In this document: piece after piece, positions 1 through 11,693 of the stretch
Layout of the letters: the number at the start of each line of letters is the position of its first letter
Numbering within the stretch: position 1 is the first letter of the stretch
Origin: Chamaecyparis obtusa
Lineage: Eukaryota > Streptophyta > Pinopsida > Cupressales > Cupressaceae
Direction of reading: 5' to 3'
Assembly (NCBI GenBank): GCA_027943335.1
Contig: BSBK01005141.1
Span: 248,001 to 312,000 of the forward strand
Length of the DNA stretch: 64,000 nt
Position numbers and translations under genes: made by a program
Notes under the pieces: model-generated
What the model saw: only the letters and a program-made list of their open reading frames with translations
Databases searched by the model: none
Told to the model about the DNA's origin: nothing

Positions 1-892
1 GATGGCTAGATCTAGGGTTTGAATGATAGATCTTGAATGTTTAAACCAAATCCCTTCAATGGCTTGAATGCTTGAATCCTTGATCTTTAATAGAGAATTT
101 GGATGAAGAAGAGAACTTGAATGCTTGCTTGATCACCTTGAGAGCTTGAGAGCAATTGCTTGAGGATGAGATGTGAATAATGGAAGAGAAAATGAGAGAG
201 GAAGGCCTCCTTTTATAGTGAACTAGGGCACAATCCTCTAGAGGGGCCAATTTGGAGAATTAAATCTCAATTAGGTCCTAAAATTTAAAAAATATACCTA
301 GATTAAATTCAATTAGAGGATTTACCATCCCGAAACCCAAAATGGCCAACCTGGAGGTGAGAAAATAAATATCCCGAAAGCCCAATGCCCGAAAATTAAG
401 GATTTTGAAAATTTGAAGGAAGGGGGAAAAATCAAGGTTGGGACTAACCTAGTCAGGTATGACCTTGATCCTAACCTATTTAGGTTTGAGCTCATTCCTG
501 ACCTAGTCAAGATCAACCTCAAATTTGACCCTGGGCCCAGATTTAGTCAGAACTAGGACAGGAGGTCCTAGGGATGCCCAGAGACCTAGAAATGATATCA
601 GACATGGATAAGCATAAAATCCTATGATAACTATGATGAAGGCTAGGAGGAGCTATTTCTAAGTCCTACCTAGAAAGTAGAGCTATGAAAGAGGGAAATT
701 TAAGAGAATCCTTGAGATCTTATCCCTAATTTCACCTAGAATGAAGAAATCAAGTGCAAGAAAGAAGTGGAAAGCGGGAAGAAAGCTAGATCCAAGAAAA
801 GATCAATTCAAGGTGTTCAACATGACCCCAAACCACTTACTCGGAGGACTAAATGCTCTTAACATGGAAGTGCTTCCATTTTAAGATGATAC
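1..892. other. Unassigned flank, possibly LTR-derived
   Basis: No gene is recognisable here. The left 250 bp holds many CTTGAATG-like words, and on the minus strand a TATA box is followed by a pyrimidine-rich leader, an arrangement like the promoter and R region of the Tat-type LTRs further right. No TG...CA boundary or primer site could be placed. Homology to the chromovirus family begins abruptly at about 893, so this is the left flank of the truncated copy A. Confidence 0.4.
211..217 (-). promoter_or_regulatory. Candidate TATA box of an LTR-like promoter
   Basis: The minus strand reads CACTATAAAAGGAGGCC, a consensus TATA box followed by GGAGGCC and then a CT-rich stretch. Related words (TTTAAAAGGAGAC) lie in the LTR of element G near 44809. 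This suggests a minus-strand LTR promoter; the LTR limits are not visible. Confidence 0.3.
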
Positions 893-2885
893 AATTTATC
901 AAAAATTTTAGCAGTATTTGCAAACCATTGACTGAAACAATGAGAGGGGATAGAAAAGAGTTCAAGTGGACTAATGGGGTAGATAAGAGTTTTAAATTGT
1001 TGAAAGAAAAAGTTACAGAACAACCCATTTTAGCACTTCCATATTTTAATAAGGTGTTTCAAGTAGACTGTGATGCTAGTGGTACTGTAATAGGAGTTGT
1101 TATGAGCCAAGAAGGTAAACTTATTGCTTATTTCAATGAGAAGTTGAATGATGCTAAGAGAAAATATACTATTTATGATCAAGAATTTTATGCTATAGTT
1201 CAGTCATTGAAGAAGTGGAGATACTATCTACTTCCTAAGGATTTTTTTTTGTATATTGATCATCAAGCTTTGCAATATTTGAATAGTCAAGGAAAGTTGA
1301 ATTAGAGGCATTTAAAATGGGTTGAGTTTTTGCACAGTTATACATTTGTTTTGAAACACAGGAGTGGAAAGTCTAATAGGGTTGCAGATGCTCTTAGCAG
1401 AAGACAACTATTGCCGACAGAGATGTAGATTGAGGTGGTTGGGTTCAAGGAACTCAAAAATTTATATCCAGAGGATCCTGATTTTGGTGAAGCTTGAAAA
1501 GCTTGTAAAGAATCTATTACTCTAGACAGAAGGAAGTGGTTGGATTTCATAATCCAGGATGATATTCTATTCAGAGGGAGTCGGTTGTGCATTCCATGAA
1601 GTTCTATAAGGGAGAATCTCATCAAGGAGAAGCATAGCAGAGGATTGGCTAGACATTTTGATCATGATAAAACCCTTGCTTTGGTTAGTGAGAATTATTA
1701 TTGGCCACAATTGCAACAAGATGTTAAGAAGTTTGTACAAAGTTGCAGAGTATGTTAGATGGTGAAAGGAGTGAAGAAAAATATAGGGTTGTATTAGCCA
1801 TTACCTGTACTAGAGAAACCTTGGGAGGATATCAATATGAATTTTGTTCTTGGTTTTCCAAAGACTCAGTAGGGACATGATTCAATTTTTTTGGTGGTTG
1901 ATAGATTTTCAAAGATGACACATTTTATTCCCTGTAAGAAGACTAATGATGCAGTTCATGTGGTAGAATTATTTTTCAAAGAAGTGGTGAGACTACATGG
2001 TTTGCCAAAGAGTATAGTTTTAGATCAAGACACTAAGTTTGTTGGATATTTTTGGCATACATTATGGAAGAAGCTGAAGATAGATTCAAAGTTCAGTTCA
2101 TCACATCATCCACAGACTGATGGACAAACATAAGTGGTGAATAGGAGTTTGAGAAATTTGCTGAGATGTTTGGTTGGAGATAAGCCAATAGGATGGGATT
2201 TGATTTACCACAGGCAAAATTTGCATACAATAATTCTATTAACAAGAGCACTGGTAAATCACCATTCCAGATTATATATGGAAGTAGTCCCAGAAATACT
2301 TCAGAGTTGAGAAAGATAGATAAAGGAGAAATAAGTAGTGATGAAGTTGAGGATATTGTGGAACATTTGAAGAACATCCATGAGGAGGTGAGGAAGCATA
2401 TTACCAAGATAAATGTGTAGTATAAAGCTAAGGTAGATGAGAAAAAGAGGCATAAGGAATTTCAAGTTGGAGATGAAGTCATGGTTCATTTGCAAAAGGA
2501 GCAATTTTCAGTTGGTACATATAATAAGTTGAAAATGAAGAAGTTTGAGCCATGTAAAATAGTGAAGAAGCATGATTCAGAAAATGCATATGAAGTCGAG
2601 TTGCCTACTGAGCTGAATATTTCACCAATGTTTAACATTTTAGATCTAACAAAGTATCACGAGGGAGGTGTTGAAGATGAGATCATAGCAGCACAATGGA
2701 GTATTCCAGCAACCAGTTCAGCTACCAAGGAGATTGAGGATATACTGGATAGTCGTGTTGGAAGAAGCACAAGGAAAAGGACATATGAAGAATATCTGGT
2801 CAAGTGAAAAGGATGACCTATTGAAGATTCATCATGGATGACAAGGGAGGAGGTCAATCATCTTGGTTTTCCTCTTCACACCTGA
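893..2885 (+). pseudogene. Chromovirus pol fragment, copy A (RT end, RNase H, integrase, chromodomain)
   Basis: Homology to the element C pol begins at the words FIKNFSSIC near the RT thumb. RNase H follows (about 1040-1300; the YDQEFYAIV motif keeps the catalytic Glu), then the integrase zinc-binding region (about 1630-1780), the integrase core (DDE region about 1830-2140) and a degenerate chromodomain (about 2720-2885). The frame is broken by many stops: TAG at 1303, 1426, 1756, 1870 and 2418, TGA at 1495, and the DDE glutamate codon region at 2130 reads TAA. Most stops are C-to-T or G-to-A changes relative to element C. The left end is truncated; no gag, protease or RT palm is present. It cannot encode a working polyprotein. 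Confidence 0.9.
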
Positions 2886-2923
2886 GTTGTGACAGGGTCA
2901 CTTCTCAAATTACCTTGGGTGTT

Positions 2924-3784
2924 TGATGCAGGAGCATCCTAGGTGTAAGAGCAATCTTGTATCACCCAAAAATATTTCTAGTTTCTTTTCAATAAGGGCT
3001 ATCTTGTGCAGAGTTGCTATTTATGTTAACTTACTATTTTTAGTAAGTTGGTCATATGATCTCAGAATGTTTTGATTTCACAGGTGGAGGTTCATTGTGG
3101 TCGTATAAGCCTGCCAGTAAAGTTTCATTGCCGGATCAAGTCTAGTTTTGAAGATATTGAAATTTTTTTATTTTAGAAATAGGGTACAAAAACTTTGAAC
3201 TTAGTTTTGAAGGCTTTTGAGGCCTTGGATGAGGTCAAAAATTTGGGTAAATGAAGCTTGCTTAACTTAAGCATTGTAGAGCGCTTCATGCCCTTTTCGA
3301 AATGGGGTCATAATAGTCAATCGGGTCAACGGGTGATAACTTATGGTCTCTGAAAGTTGGGCCACTTGAAATGGCAGAAAACAAATTTCCTTCAAAATTT
3401 CTGTTTGGGTTTCAAAAATTATTTTGAGCTGACTATGATGTAATAAAATGAAAAATAAAATAATTCTAAGTTTGGTCAGCCTTATTAGCTAAAATTCTGG
3501 AATCTTCCTAGGTAGTGGAAAATTGCCTATATAAGGAAGGCTGTAGGGTTGTCTTGGGTAGTTCAAGGATAGTTCTGGGTATTAGATCTGGGTATTGATT
3601 CAAGGTTTGTCCTATAGAATATTGTAAGGGAAATGTACATGTGGCTTTGCATATTGTAATTCTGAAAGTTTGTAATTCCAAATTTGTGGAGATAATAAGA
3701 AGCCCATTTTCTGTTCTTGCAAATTGTTGTTGTTTCTCTATTTCTGTTATGTGTTTATGGTATTAAGGGGAGCACCCTTCAATA
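2924..3784 (+). repeat. LTR shared by copies A and B
   Basis: 861 bp. It begins TGATGCAGGAGCATCC and ends GCACCCTTCAATA, where the other LTRs of the family end CATCA, so the terminal bases are mutated. Preceded by the internal 3' end of A and followed by the primer-binding site of B. It aligns over its whole length with the LTRs at 8433, 10747 and 16241. Confidence 0.9.
3528..3535 (+). promoter_or_regulatory. LTR TATA box
   Basis: TATATAAG followed by GAAGGCTGTA, conserved at the equivalent place in all four LTRs of this family. It lies about 250 bp before the LTR end, so transcription of copy B would begin just downstream. Confidence 0.65.
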
Positions 3785-3786
3785 AG

Positions 3787-3798
3787 TGGTATCAAAGC
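3787..3798 (+). other. Primer-binding site, initiator tRNA-Met type (copy B)
   Basis: TGGTATCAAAGC, two bases after the LTR. One mismatch (G to A) from the plant PBS TGGTATCAGAGC found intact in element C. Confidence 0.8.
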
Positions 3799-3885
3799 AG
3801 GAGTTCCTAAGTGTGTAAATAGACTGCCGACTATGAGGCAGTTTGTACCAGGACTGTGGTTAGGGTTTCAGTAAGCAACACAAAA

Positions 3886-6800
3886 ATACCTCCACGAAGG
3901 GAACATGGCAGAAGAGCTGGTGTTGTAACACCTGAGGTTAGGGCACTGGAGAGACAAGTGCAAGTATTGAAAGAGGAGATTCATAGAGAAATGAATCTTA
4001 ATGTCAGAGACAAAAGTGAGTATGAAGCCGAGGGAGAAGAAAATTTTGATCAGGAAGGAGAAGTCAAAATTTTGAATCAAGAAGAAGAAAGACTTTTTCG
4101 GGCCATTTCCAAAATTGGGAAAAGACCTAAGATTGAGGTTCCTACATTTTCAAGAAATATTAACCTAGGAGAATTGATCAACTAGATCAACGAGTGTGAA
4201 GAATATTTTGAGTATGAAGATGTTGAGGATCTTGATCAGGTCAAGTTTGCGAAGGCTAGACTGAAGGGCCATGCGAAGATCTGGTGGCAAGAGATTCAAT
4301 TGGAATAAAATAGAAGAGGAAAGGATAAAATCAAAAGATGAGATCAAATGGTTGATAAATTAAAGTGACAATTCATTCTTGTTGATTATAAGCTTGACCT
4401 ACTGAAGAAAATGCAAAGTTTGAAGCAAGTAGGAAGATTTGTTCAGGAGTATACAGAGGAGTTCTATCAAATCCTCATTAGAACAGGACATGTTGAAGCT
4501 AATAAGGAGAAAGTTGCTCATTACCTTAATGGGTTGAGGCCAAGAATCCATGAGGAGTTGAATCTAGTTTGAATGAACAGTATTGAAGAGGCATACTATT
4601 TTTCTTAAAAGTAGAGGAAAAGCTGAACAAGAAGTTCGAGAGCAGAGAAAATGGAAGAGGTCATGGTGAATGATCTGGTGGACGGTCATATGGAGGCCGA
4701 AATAAAGATTCAAAAAAGAAGGATGAGGTCAGTAGCAATCAAAATCAGAGAAGAAAAAATTCTAATCATTTCCAAGATCAGAATAATAGAGATCAGAGAG
4801 GAAGAGGAAGAGGACAAAGTTCAGGAAGAGGAGGCTTCCGTGGAACATGTTTTCATTGTGGAGAAGAAGGTCATAGGGCATTTGAATGTTCTCAATGCCA
4901 AGGAAGGAAAGATAGGAGGAATGAAGGCCAGGCCAAAGTTGCACATGTAGATGAAGATGTGAGATCATCAAATTCTAAAGATGCTGAAAGAGGAGAAACA
5001 CTGATTAACAAAAGAGTCCTGCTGAGTAGCGAGAATGAACCTGAGAAAAGGAGGAGCTTATTTCGTACCAGGTGTAAGTGTGAGGGTAAATAATGTGATG
5101 TGATTTTTGATAGTGGAAGCATTGACAATTTGGTGTCAGAAGAGATGGTAACAAAGTTGAAGCTCAAGAGATAGAAACACCCACATCCATATCAGATTGC
5201 CTGGGTACAGGATGACCACAAGGTTATGGTCAGTGAATAGTGCCTAGTAAAGTTCAAGATTGGCGGGTACCATGATGAGGTATTATGTGATATCATAGCT
5301 ATGGATGCATGTCACATGTTGTTGGGTAGGCCATGGTAGTTTGATAGGTGTGCTATACATGATGGTCATGTGAATACCTATTCCCTAACAAAGGATGGAG
5401 TGTGACATAAGCTAAAGCCATTGAAGGAGACTGAAGAAAAAGTATGTGGTAATGCAAGAATAAATTTTGTTGATGGAAGAAAATTCTTGGATGGTATGAG
5501 ACATGAGCAGGTGTCTTTTTCTTTAATTCCTAATGTTGGTAAAGAGGAAGTAGAGGATGTACTTGTAGAAGTTGCAAATTTGTTGAATAAGTTTTAGGAT
5601 ATTGTATCTGATAATGTACTTGATGGATTACCACCGGTAAGGAAGATCAATCATCAAATGGTTTTGATTCTAGGAGCTAGTTTTCCAAACAAGGCAACAC
5701 ATAGAATGACACTAATAGAAACTGAAGAATTGAACAGATAAGTACATGAGTTGTTATAGAAGGGATTGATTCAGGAGAGCCTGAGTCCATGTGCTATACC
5801 AGCCAAATTATCACCAAAGAAGAATGGAGAATGGAGGATATGTACAAATTCTAGAGAAATAAACAAGATCACAATCAAGTATAGGTTTCCATTGTCATGA
5901 ATGGATGATATTATGGACTATTTGAGTGGAGCTGTGTATTTTTCAAAGATAGATCTGAAGAGTGGATATCACTTGATTCAGATAAGAGAAGGAGATGAAT
6001 GGAAGACTGCCTTCAAGACAAAGGAAGGACTATATGAGTGGTTAGTCATGCCTTTTGGGCTAACCAATGCACCAAGCACTTTCAAGTAGCTCATGAATGA
6101 AGTTCTGAAAGAATTTCTGGGTAAGTTTTTCATTGTTTACCTAGATGATATTTTGATCTTTAGTAAGACATTGGAGGAGCATATGATGCATATTCATGTG
6201 GTGTTTGAGAAGTTAAGGGAAGAGAAACTATTGATTAATTTGAAGAAGTCTACTTTTGTGAAGGATTTAGTGTATTTGGGATTTGTAGTTTCAGCAGAAG
6301 GTCTAAAAATGGACCTAGAGAAAGTGCAAGCTATCTTTGAATGGCCTACTCCAAGGAGTGCTACTAAGGTAAGATATTTTCATGGTTTGGATAGTTTTTA
6401 TAGAAAGTTTATCAAAAATTTTAGTAGTATTTGTGGACCCTTAACTAAAATAATGAGAGGGGATAGAAAAGAGTTCAAGTGGACTAATGGAGCAGATAAT
6501 AGTTTTAAATTGTTGAAACAAAAAGTTAGAAAATAACCTGTTTTAGCACTTCCAAATTTTAATAAGGTGTTTCAAGTAGACTATGATGCTAGTGGTACTG
6601 CAATAGGAGCTATTATGAGCCAAGAAGGTAAACCTATTGCTTATTTCAGTGAGAAGTTGAATGATGCTAAGAGAAAATATTATGTTTATAATCAGAAATT
6701 TTATGCTATAGTTCAGGCATTAAAGAAGTGGAGACACTATCTGCTTCCTAAGGATTTTGTTTTGTATACTAATCATCAAGCTTTGCAATATTTGAATAGT

Positions 6801-8394
6801 CAAGGAAAGTTGAATTAGAGGCATTTGAAATGGGTTGAGTTTTTGCATAGTTATACATTTGTTTTGAAACATAGGAGTGGAAAGTCTAACAAGATTGTAG
6901 ATGCTCTTAGCAGAAGGAAACTATTGCTAACAAAGATGTAGATTGAGGTGGTTGGGTTCAAGGAACTCAAGAATTTGTATCCAGAGGATCCTGATTTTGG
7001 TGAAGCTTGAAAATCTTGTAAAGAACCTGTTACTCTAAATAGAATGAAGTGGTTGGATTTCATCATCCATGATGATATGCTATTCAGAGGGAGTTGGTTG
7101 TACATTCTACGAAGTTCTATGAGGGAGAATCTCATTAAGGATAAGTATAGCAGAGGATTGGCTGGACATTTTGGTCATGATAAAACCCTTGCTTTGGTTA
7201 GTGAGAATTATTATTGGCCACAATTGTAATAAGATGTCAAGAAGTTTGTACAGAGTTGTAGAGTATGTTAGATGGTGAAAAGAGTGAAGCAAAATATAGG
7301 GTTGTATCAGCCATTACCTATACCAGAGAAACCTTGGGAGGATATCAGTATGGATTTTGTTCTTGGTTTGCCAAAGACTCAATAGGGACATGATTCAATT
7401 TTTGTGGTGGTTGACAGATTTTCAAAGATGGCACATTTTATTTCCTACAAGAAGACTAATGATGCAGTTCATGTGGTAGAATTATTTTTCAAAGAAGTGG
7501 TGAGACTACATGGTTTGCCAAAGAGTATAGTTTTAGATTGAGACACTAAGTTTGTTGGATATTTTTGACATATATTATGGAAGAAGTTGAAGATATATTT
7601 GAATTTTAGTTCATCACATCATCCACAAACTAATGGACAGACAGAGGTGGTGAATAGGAGTTTGGAAAATTTCCTGAGATGTTTGGTTGGAGATAAGCCA
7701 GCAAGATGGGATTTGATTTTACCATGGGCAAAATTTGCATACAATAATTCTATTAATAGGAGCACTGGTAAATCACCATTCTAGATTGTATATGGAAGTA
7801 GCCCCAGAAATGCTTCAGAGTTGAGAAAGATAGATAAAGGAGAAATAAGTAGTGATGAAGTTGAAGATATTGTGGAACATTTGAAGAACATCCATGAGGA
7901 GGTGAGGAAGCATATTACCAAGATGAATGCATAGTATAAGGCTAAGTTAGGTGAGAAAAGGAGGCATAAGGAATTTCAGGTTGGAGATGAAGTCACGGTT
8001 CATTTGTGGAAGGAGTGTTTTCCAGTTGGTACATATAACAAGTTAAAAATGAAGAAGTTTTGGCCATGTAAGATAGTGAAGAAGCATGATTCAAGAAATG
8101 CATATGAGGTCGAATTGCCGACTGAGCTGAATATTTCACCAATGTTTAACATTTCAGATCTGACGGCATGAGAGAGGTGTTGAAGATGAGATCACAACAA
8201 CACAATGGAGTATTCCAACAACCAGTTTAGCTACCAAGGAGATTGAGGATATACTGGACAGTCATGTTGGCAGAAGCACAAGGAACAGGGCATATGAAGA
8301 ATATATAGTCAAGTGGAAAGGATGACCTATTGAAGATTCATCATGGCTGACAAGGGAGGAGGTTAACCATCTTGGTTTTCCTCTTCACATCTGA
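3886..8394 (+). pseudogene. Chromovirus gag-pol, copy B (complete length, non-functional)
   Basis: Collinear with the gag-pol of element C over its full length: gag (3886 to about 4930), protease (about 5090-5400), RT (about 5700-6330, YLDD present near 6139), RNase H (about 6540-6800), integrase (about 7110-7800) and chromodomain (about 8230-8394). The start codon matching the ATG of C is ATA at 3886. There are many in-frame stops, including TAG at 6816, 6939, 7269, 7383 and 7932 and TGA at 7008. The RNase H catalytic Glu is Lys (NQKFYA). Much of the damage is C-to-T or G-to-A. Several stops are identical to those in copy A but absent from C, so A and B share a recent defective ancestor. Confidence 0.9.
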
Positions 8395-8432
8395 GTCATG
8401 AGAGGGTCACTTCTCAAATTACCCTGGGTGTC

Positions 8433-9293
8433 TGATGCAGGAGCATCCTGGGTGTAAGAGAAATCTTGTATCACCCAAAAATATTTTTGGTTTCTTTTCA
8501 ATAAGGGCTATCTTGTGCAGAGCTGCTATTTATGGAAACTTACTATTTTTAGTAATTTGGTCATATGATCTCAGAATGTTCTAATTTCATAGGTGGAGGT
8601 TCATTTTGGTCGTATCAGCATGTCAGTAAAGTTTCATTGCTAGATCAAGTCTAGTTTTGAAGATATTGAAAATTTTTGATTTTAGAAATAGGGTACAAAA
8701 ACTTTGAACTCATTTTTGAAGGCTTTAGAGGCCCCGGATGAGGTCAAAATTTTGGCTGAATAAAGCTTACTTGATTTAGGTGTTGTAGAGCACTTCATGC
8801 CCTTTCTGAAATGGGGTCATAATAGTCAATCGGGTCAACGGGTGATGACTTACGGTCTCCGGAAGTTGGGCCACCTAAAATGGTGGAAAATAAATTTCCT
8901 TCAAAATTTTTGTTTGGGTTTCAAAAGTTGTTTTGAGCCAACTATGATGTAATAAAATGAAAAATAAAATAATTCTAAGTTTGGTCAGCCTTATTGGCTA
9001 AAATTCTGGAACCTTCCCAAGCGGTGGAAAATTGCCTATATAAGGAAGGCTGTATTGTTGTCTTGGGTAGTTCAGGACAGTCCTGGGTAGTAGAGCTGGG
9101 TATTGATTCAAGGCTTTGTCCTACATAATATTGTAAGGGAAATGCCCATGTGGCTTTGCATATTGTAATTCTGAAAGTTTGTAATTCCACATTTGTGGAG
9201 ATAATAAGAAGCCCATTTTCTGTTCTTGCAAATTGTTGTTGTTTCTCTGTTGCTATTATGTGTTTGTGGTATTAAGGGGAGCACCCTTCATCA
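8433..9293 (+). repeat. 3' LTR of copy B
   Basis: 861 bp, TGATGCAGGAGC... to ...GCACCCTTCATCA, with the proper TG/CA ends. Its left neighbour is the standard internal end ACCCTGGGTGTC. The TATA box is at 9037-9044. It cuts into a minus-strand reading frame immediately to the right (9294-9513). Confidence 0.9.
9037..9044 (+). promoter_or_regulatory. LTR TATA box
   Basis: TATATAAG, same context as in the other LTRs of the family. Any transcript from here would run right, into anonymous DNA. Confidence 0.6.
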
Positions 9294-9513
9294 GTTCCTC
9301 TAATTGGAAGTCCACATTCACGAATCGATGAAAATCGTGCCCCCCTTTAATGTGACCATATTGCCTACAATGACTCTGGGATTTTTTGATTAGAATTCTT
9401 TGATTCTTTAAGCCCTTACACTTTTTGCAAGGACAATGACATTTTTCAAAGTCTTTTCTTTGTAACTGAGACCACAATCTAGCAAGTGTCTCATTATTTT
9501 GTTCTGGGTTCAT
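9294..9513 (-). pseudogene. Cys-rich reading frame, possible transposase-associated domain, truncated by LTR
   Basis: From an ATG at 9513 the minus strand reads through 73 codons up to the LTR boundary; the last residues of the open frame come from the LTR. A CHCPCKKCKG motif near residue 28 is followed about 20 residues later by CRQYG and HDFHRF. The C-x-CPC-x-KC pattern followed by H/C and G resembles the N-terminal transposase-associated domain of plant CACTA (En/Spm) elements. This is resemblance only; the conserved downstream residues are not all there. The frame was probably interrupted when the chromovirus inserted. No partner sequence is seen left of the array. Confidence 0.3.
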
Positions 9514-10741
9514 ATTGCCAGGTGTGGACTTTCTTCACAGGCTATAAATATACAAAATGTAAACATACAAACATTAGTAGTATTTTGTATATAATAAAAA
9601 AATATATATTATAAGATTATACAAGATTTACAAATACACACACAAATCTTGTTCACTAGACCACAAAATATTCAAAAGGATAAGTATTTTGGGAGTTACA
9701 CAAATCTCCTAACTAGACTACTAAGTCTGTGGATATTATTCTTGTTGTTGAAGTAAACCAAGAATGTGAAGTTGAAGCAATTACATCTAATTCATTTCTG
9801 CCTATATATAGTCCGCTACTGTCTGGATATAATTCATAGATGTTTTTGTATTTTTTTTTTTTCCATTGGATGAAGAGTTTTATGTTTTATTTATATGAGT
9901 CTTTACCACCCAAAATACATGTCTCCTAGTTGGCTAACTAGGCACAGTTGGCCAACTAGCATATAACAAATTTATTTTAGTTCTAACAGATCCCTAGGGA
10001 AGTCACGTCAACTATAAAGGTAAGTATTGTAATTAGTATACAAGGGTTGGAATTTTATCCAAGGAAGACTTTACTTCAATTTACACTTCAGTTTGTAATT
10101 AGAGATTATAGAGAATATATTCTGGAGTTGTACAGTCACATTGTCTAGTCAGTAAAGATATACAATATATTTTTGCAAAAGAAACTTGCAATTGAGGATA
10201 ATAACACATCAGAATTTGGCATTGTAGTGGAGGTGATTCCATACCTAGTACAAATTATTTTTTCTAAAGCTTCCGGATGGCCTTTCTCTGGGAGCTGCAT
10301 TAAGGCATTCAATTGAGCATTAATGCATTAATGCCCATCTATATCTAGGTTTGCATCACACATGCTTAAGGGAAAATTTCCTAATAGAACTGAAGAGAGT
10401 AATTAATATGGAAATTGAATCAAATGTTAGCAACATATGGCATTAATTTTCAAAGATAGTGACAATTTAAAAGAATTGGAAAAATACAGTGTACAAGCAA
10501 TGATAGTGCGCCATGGGAAGTCACAATAAGTATGAACCCATAGAGGATTTTCATTGTTTCCTAAAAGAAGATCATTTTCAGAGTGAGATTTAGCTACATA
10601 GAGGTGAAGCCATGACATACAAAAGGTAAGAGAACCTCAAAGTTTCTGACATATAATGCTATCATGTCAAAAGGATAGCAAAGTGTAGTTTTTAGAACAA
10701 TGGAACAACCATCTCTCTTAAAAGGAACAACCATCATGTTA
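9514..10741. other. Anonymous AT-rich DNA
   Basis: No coding signal, LTR end or long repeat recognised. It includes a 12-T run near 9850. It is the left flank of the insertion site of element C. Confidence 0.6.
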
Positions 10742-10746
10742 TAGAG
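10742..10746. repeat. Target-site duplication, left copy (TAGAG)
   Basis: TAGAG directly before the 5' LTR of element C; the same five bases follow the 3' LTR at 17085-17089. Confidence 0.9.
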
Positions 10747-11592
10747 TGATGCAGGAGCATCCTGGGTGTAAGAGCAATCTTGCATCACCCAAAAATATTT
10801 TTGTTTTTATATTCAATAAGGGTTATTTTGTGCAGAGCTACTATTTATGGAAAGTTACTATTTTTGGTAATTTTTGCATGTGCTCAGAATGATCTGATTT
10901 CTTTCTTGGAGGTTCATTTTGGTCATATAAGTCTGCCAGTAAAGTTTCATTGCCAGATCAAGTGTATGTTGAAAATATTGAAGATTTTCGGTATTGGCAG
11001 TAGGGCACAGAAACTTTGAACTCAGTTTTGAAGGCTTTAGAGGCCCTGGATGAGGTCGAAAATTTGAGTGACGGGCACTTGCGTCGGTCAAGCCTGTAGA
11101 GCGCTTCGTGGCATTTCTGAAATGGGGTTATAATAGCTGATCGGGTCAACTGGTGATGACTTATGGTCTTTGGAAGTTGGGCCATCTGAAATGGTGAAAA
11201 ATAATTTTCTTCAAAATTTTTGTTCGAGTTTCAAAGGTTATCTTGAGCCGAATATGATGTAATAAAATGTAAAATAAAATAATTCTAAGTTTGGTCGGCC
11301 TTATTGGCTAAAATTCTGGAACCTTCCCAGGCGGTGGATAATTACCTATATAAGGGAGGCTGTATTATTGTCTTAGGCAGTTCAGAATAGTTCTGGGTAG
11401 TAGATCTTGGTAATAGTTCGAGGCTTTGTCCTATAGAATATTGTAAGAGAATGCCACATTGTAATTGTGAAAGTTTGTAATTCCACATTTGTGGAGATAA
11501 TAAGAAGCCAATTTTCTGTTCTTGCATATTGTTGTTGTTGTTTCTCTATGTCTGTTATGTGTTTGTGGTATTAAGGGGAGCACCCTTCATCA
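10747..11592 (+). repeat. 5' LTR of element C
   Basis: 846 bp, TGATGCAGGAGC... to ...GCACCCTTCATCA. TATA box at 11347-11354. A three-copy GTT run near 11530 is one unit longer than in the 3' LTR. Confidence 0.95.
11347..11354 (+). promoter_or_regulatory. TATA box of the element C promoter
   Basis: TATATAAG followed by GGAGGCTGTA, about 240 bp before the LTR end, conserved in all four family LTRs. Predicted to set the start of the genomic RNA. Confidence 0.7.
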
Positions 11593-11594
11593 AG

Positions 11595-11606
11595 TGGTAT
11601 CAGAGC
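11595..11606 (+). other. Primer-binding site (initiator tRNA-Met)
   Basis: TGGTATCAGAGC, two bases after the 5' LTR: the standard plant PBS complementary to the 3' end of initiator tRNA-Met, used to prime minus-strand DNA synthesis. Confidence 0.92.
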
Positions 11607-11693
11607 AGGAGTTCTTGAGTGTGTAAACAGATCGCCGACTGTGAGGCAGTTTGCACCAGGACCGTGGCTAGGGTTTCAGCGCGCATCGCAAAA

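Larger units (their letters stand above)
893..9293 (+). mobile_element. Tandem Ty3/gypsy chromovirus array: pol A, LTR, internal B, LTR
   Basis: The order is 5'-truncated internal region A (893-2923), LTR (2924-3784), complete-length internal region B (3785-8432), LTR (8433-9293). The middle LTR has an intact internal-to-LTR junction on its left, matching the junction at 16241 of element C, and an intact primer-binding junction on its right. It therefore acts as 3' LTR of A and 5' LTR of B. Such shared-LTR tandems are known products of unequal recombination between LTRs. The outer left LTR and the A gag are missing. Both copies carry many stop codons. The family is the same as element C at 10747-17084. 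Confidence 0.85.

Noticed and set aside
10780..11185. ORFs of 75-79 codons, repeated near 16274-16680
   Set aside because: They lie in the two LTRs of element C; duplicated because the LTR is duplicated, with no protein-like conservation.
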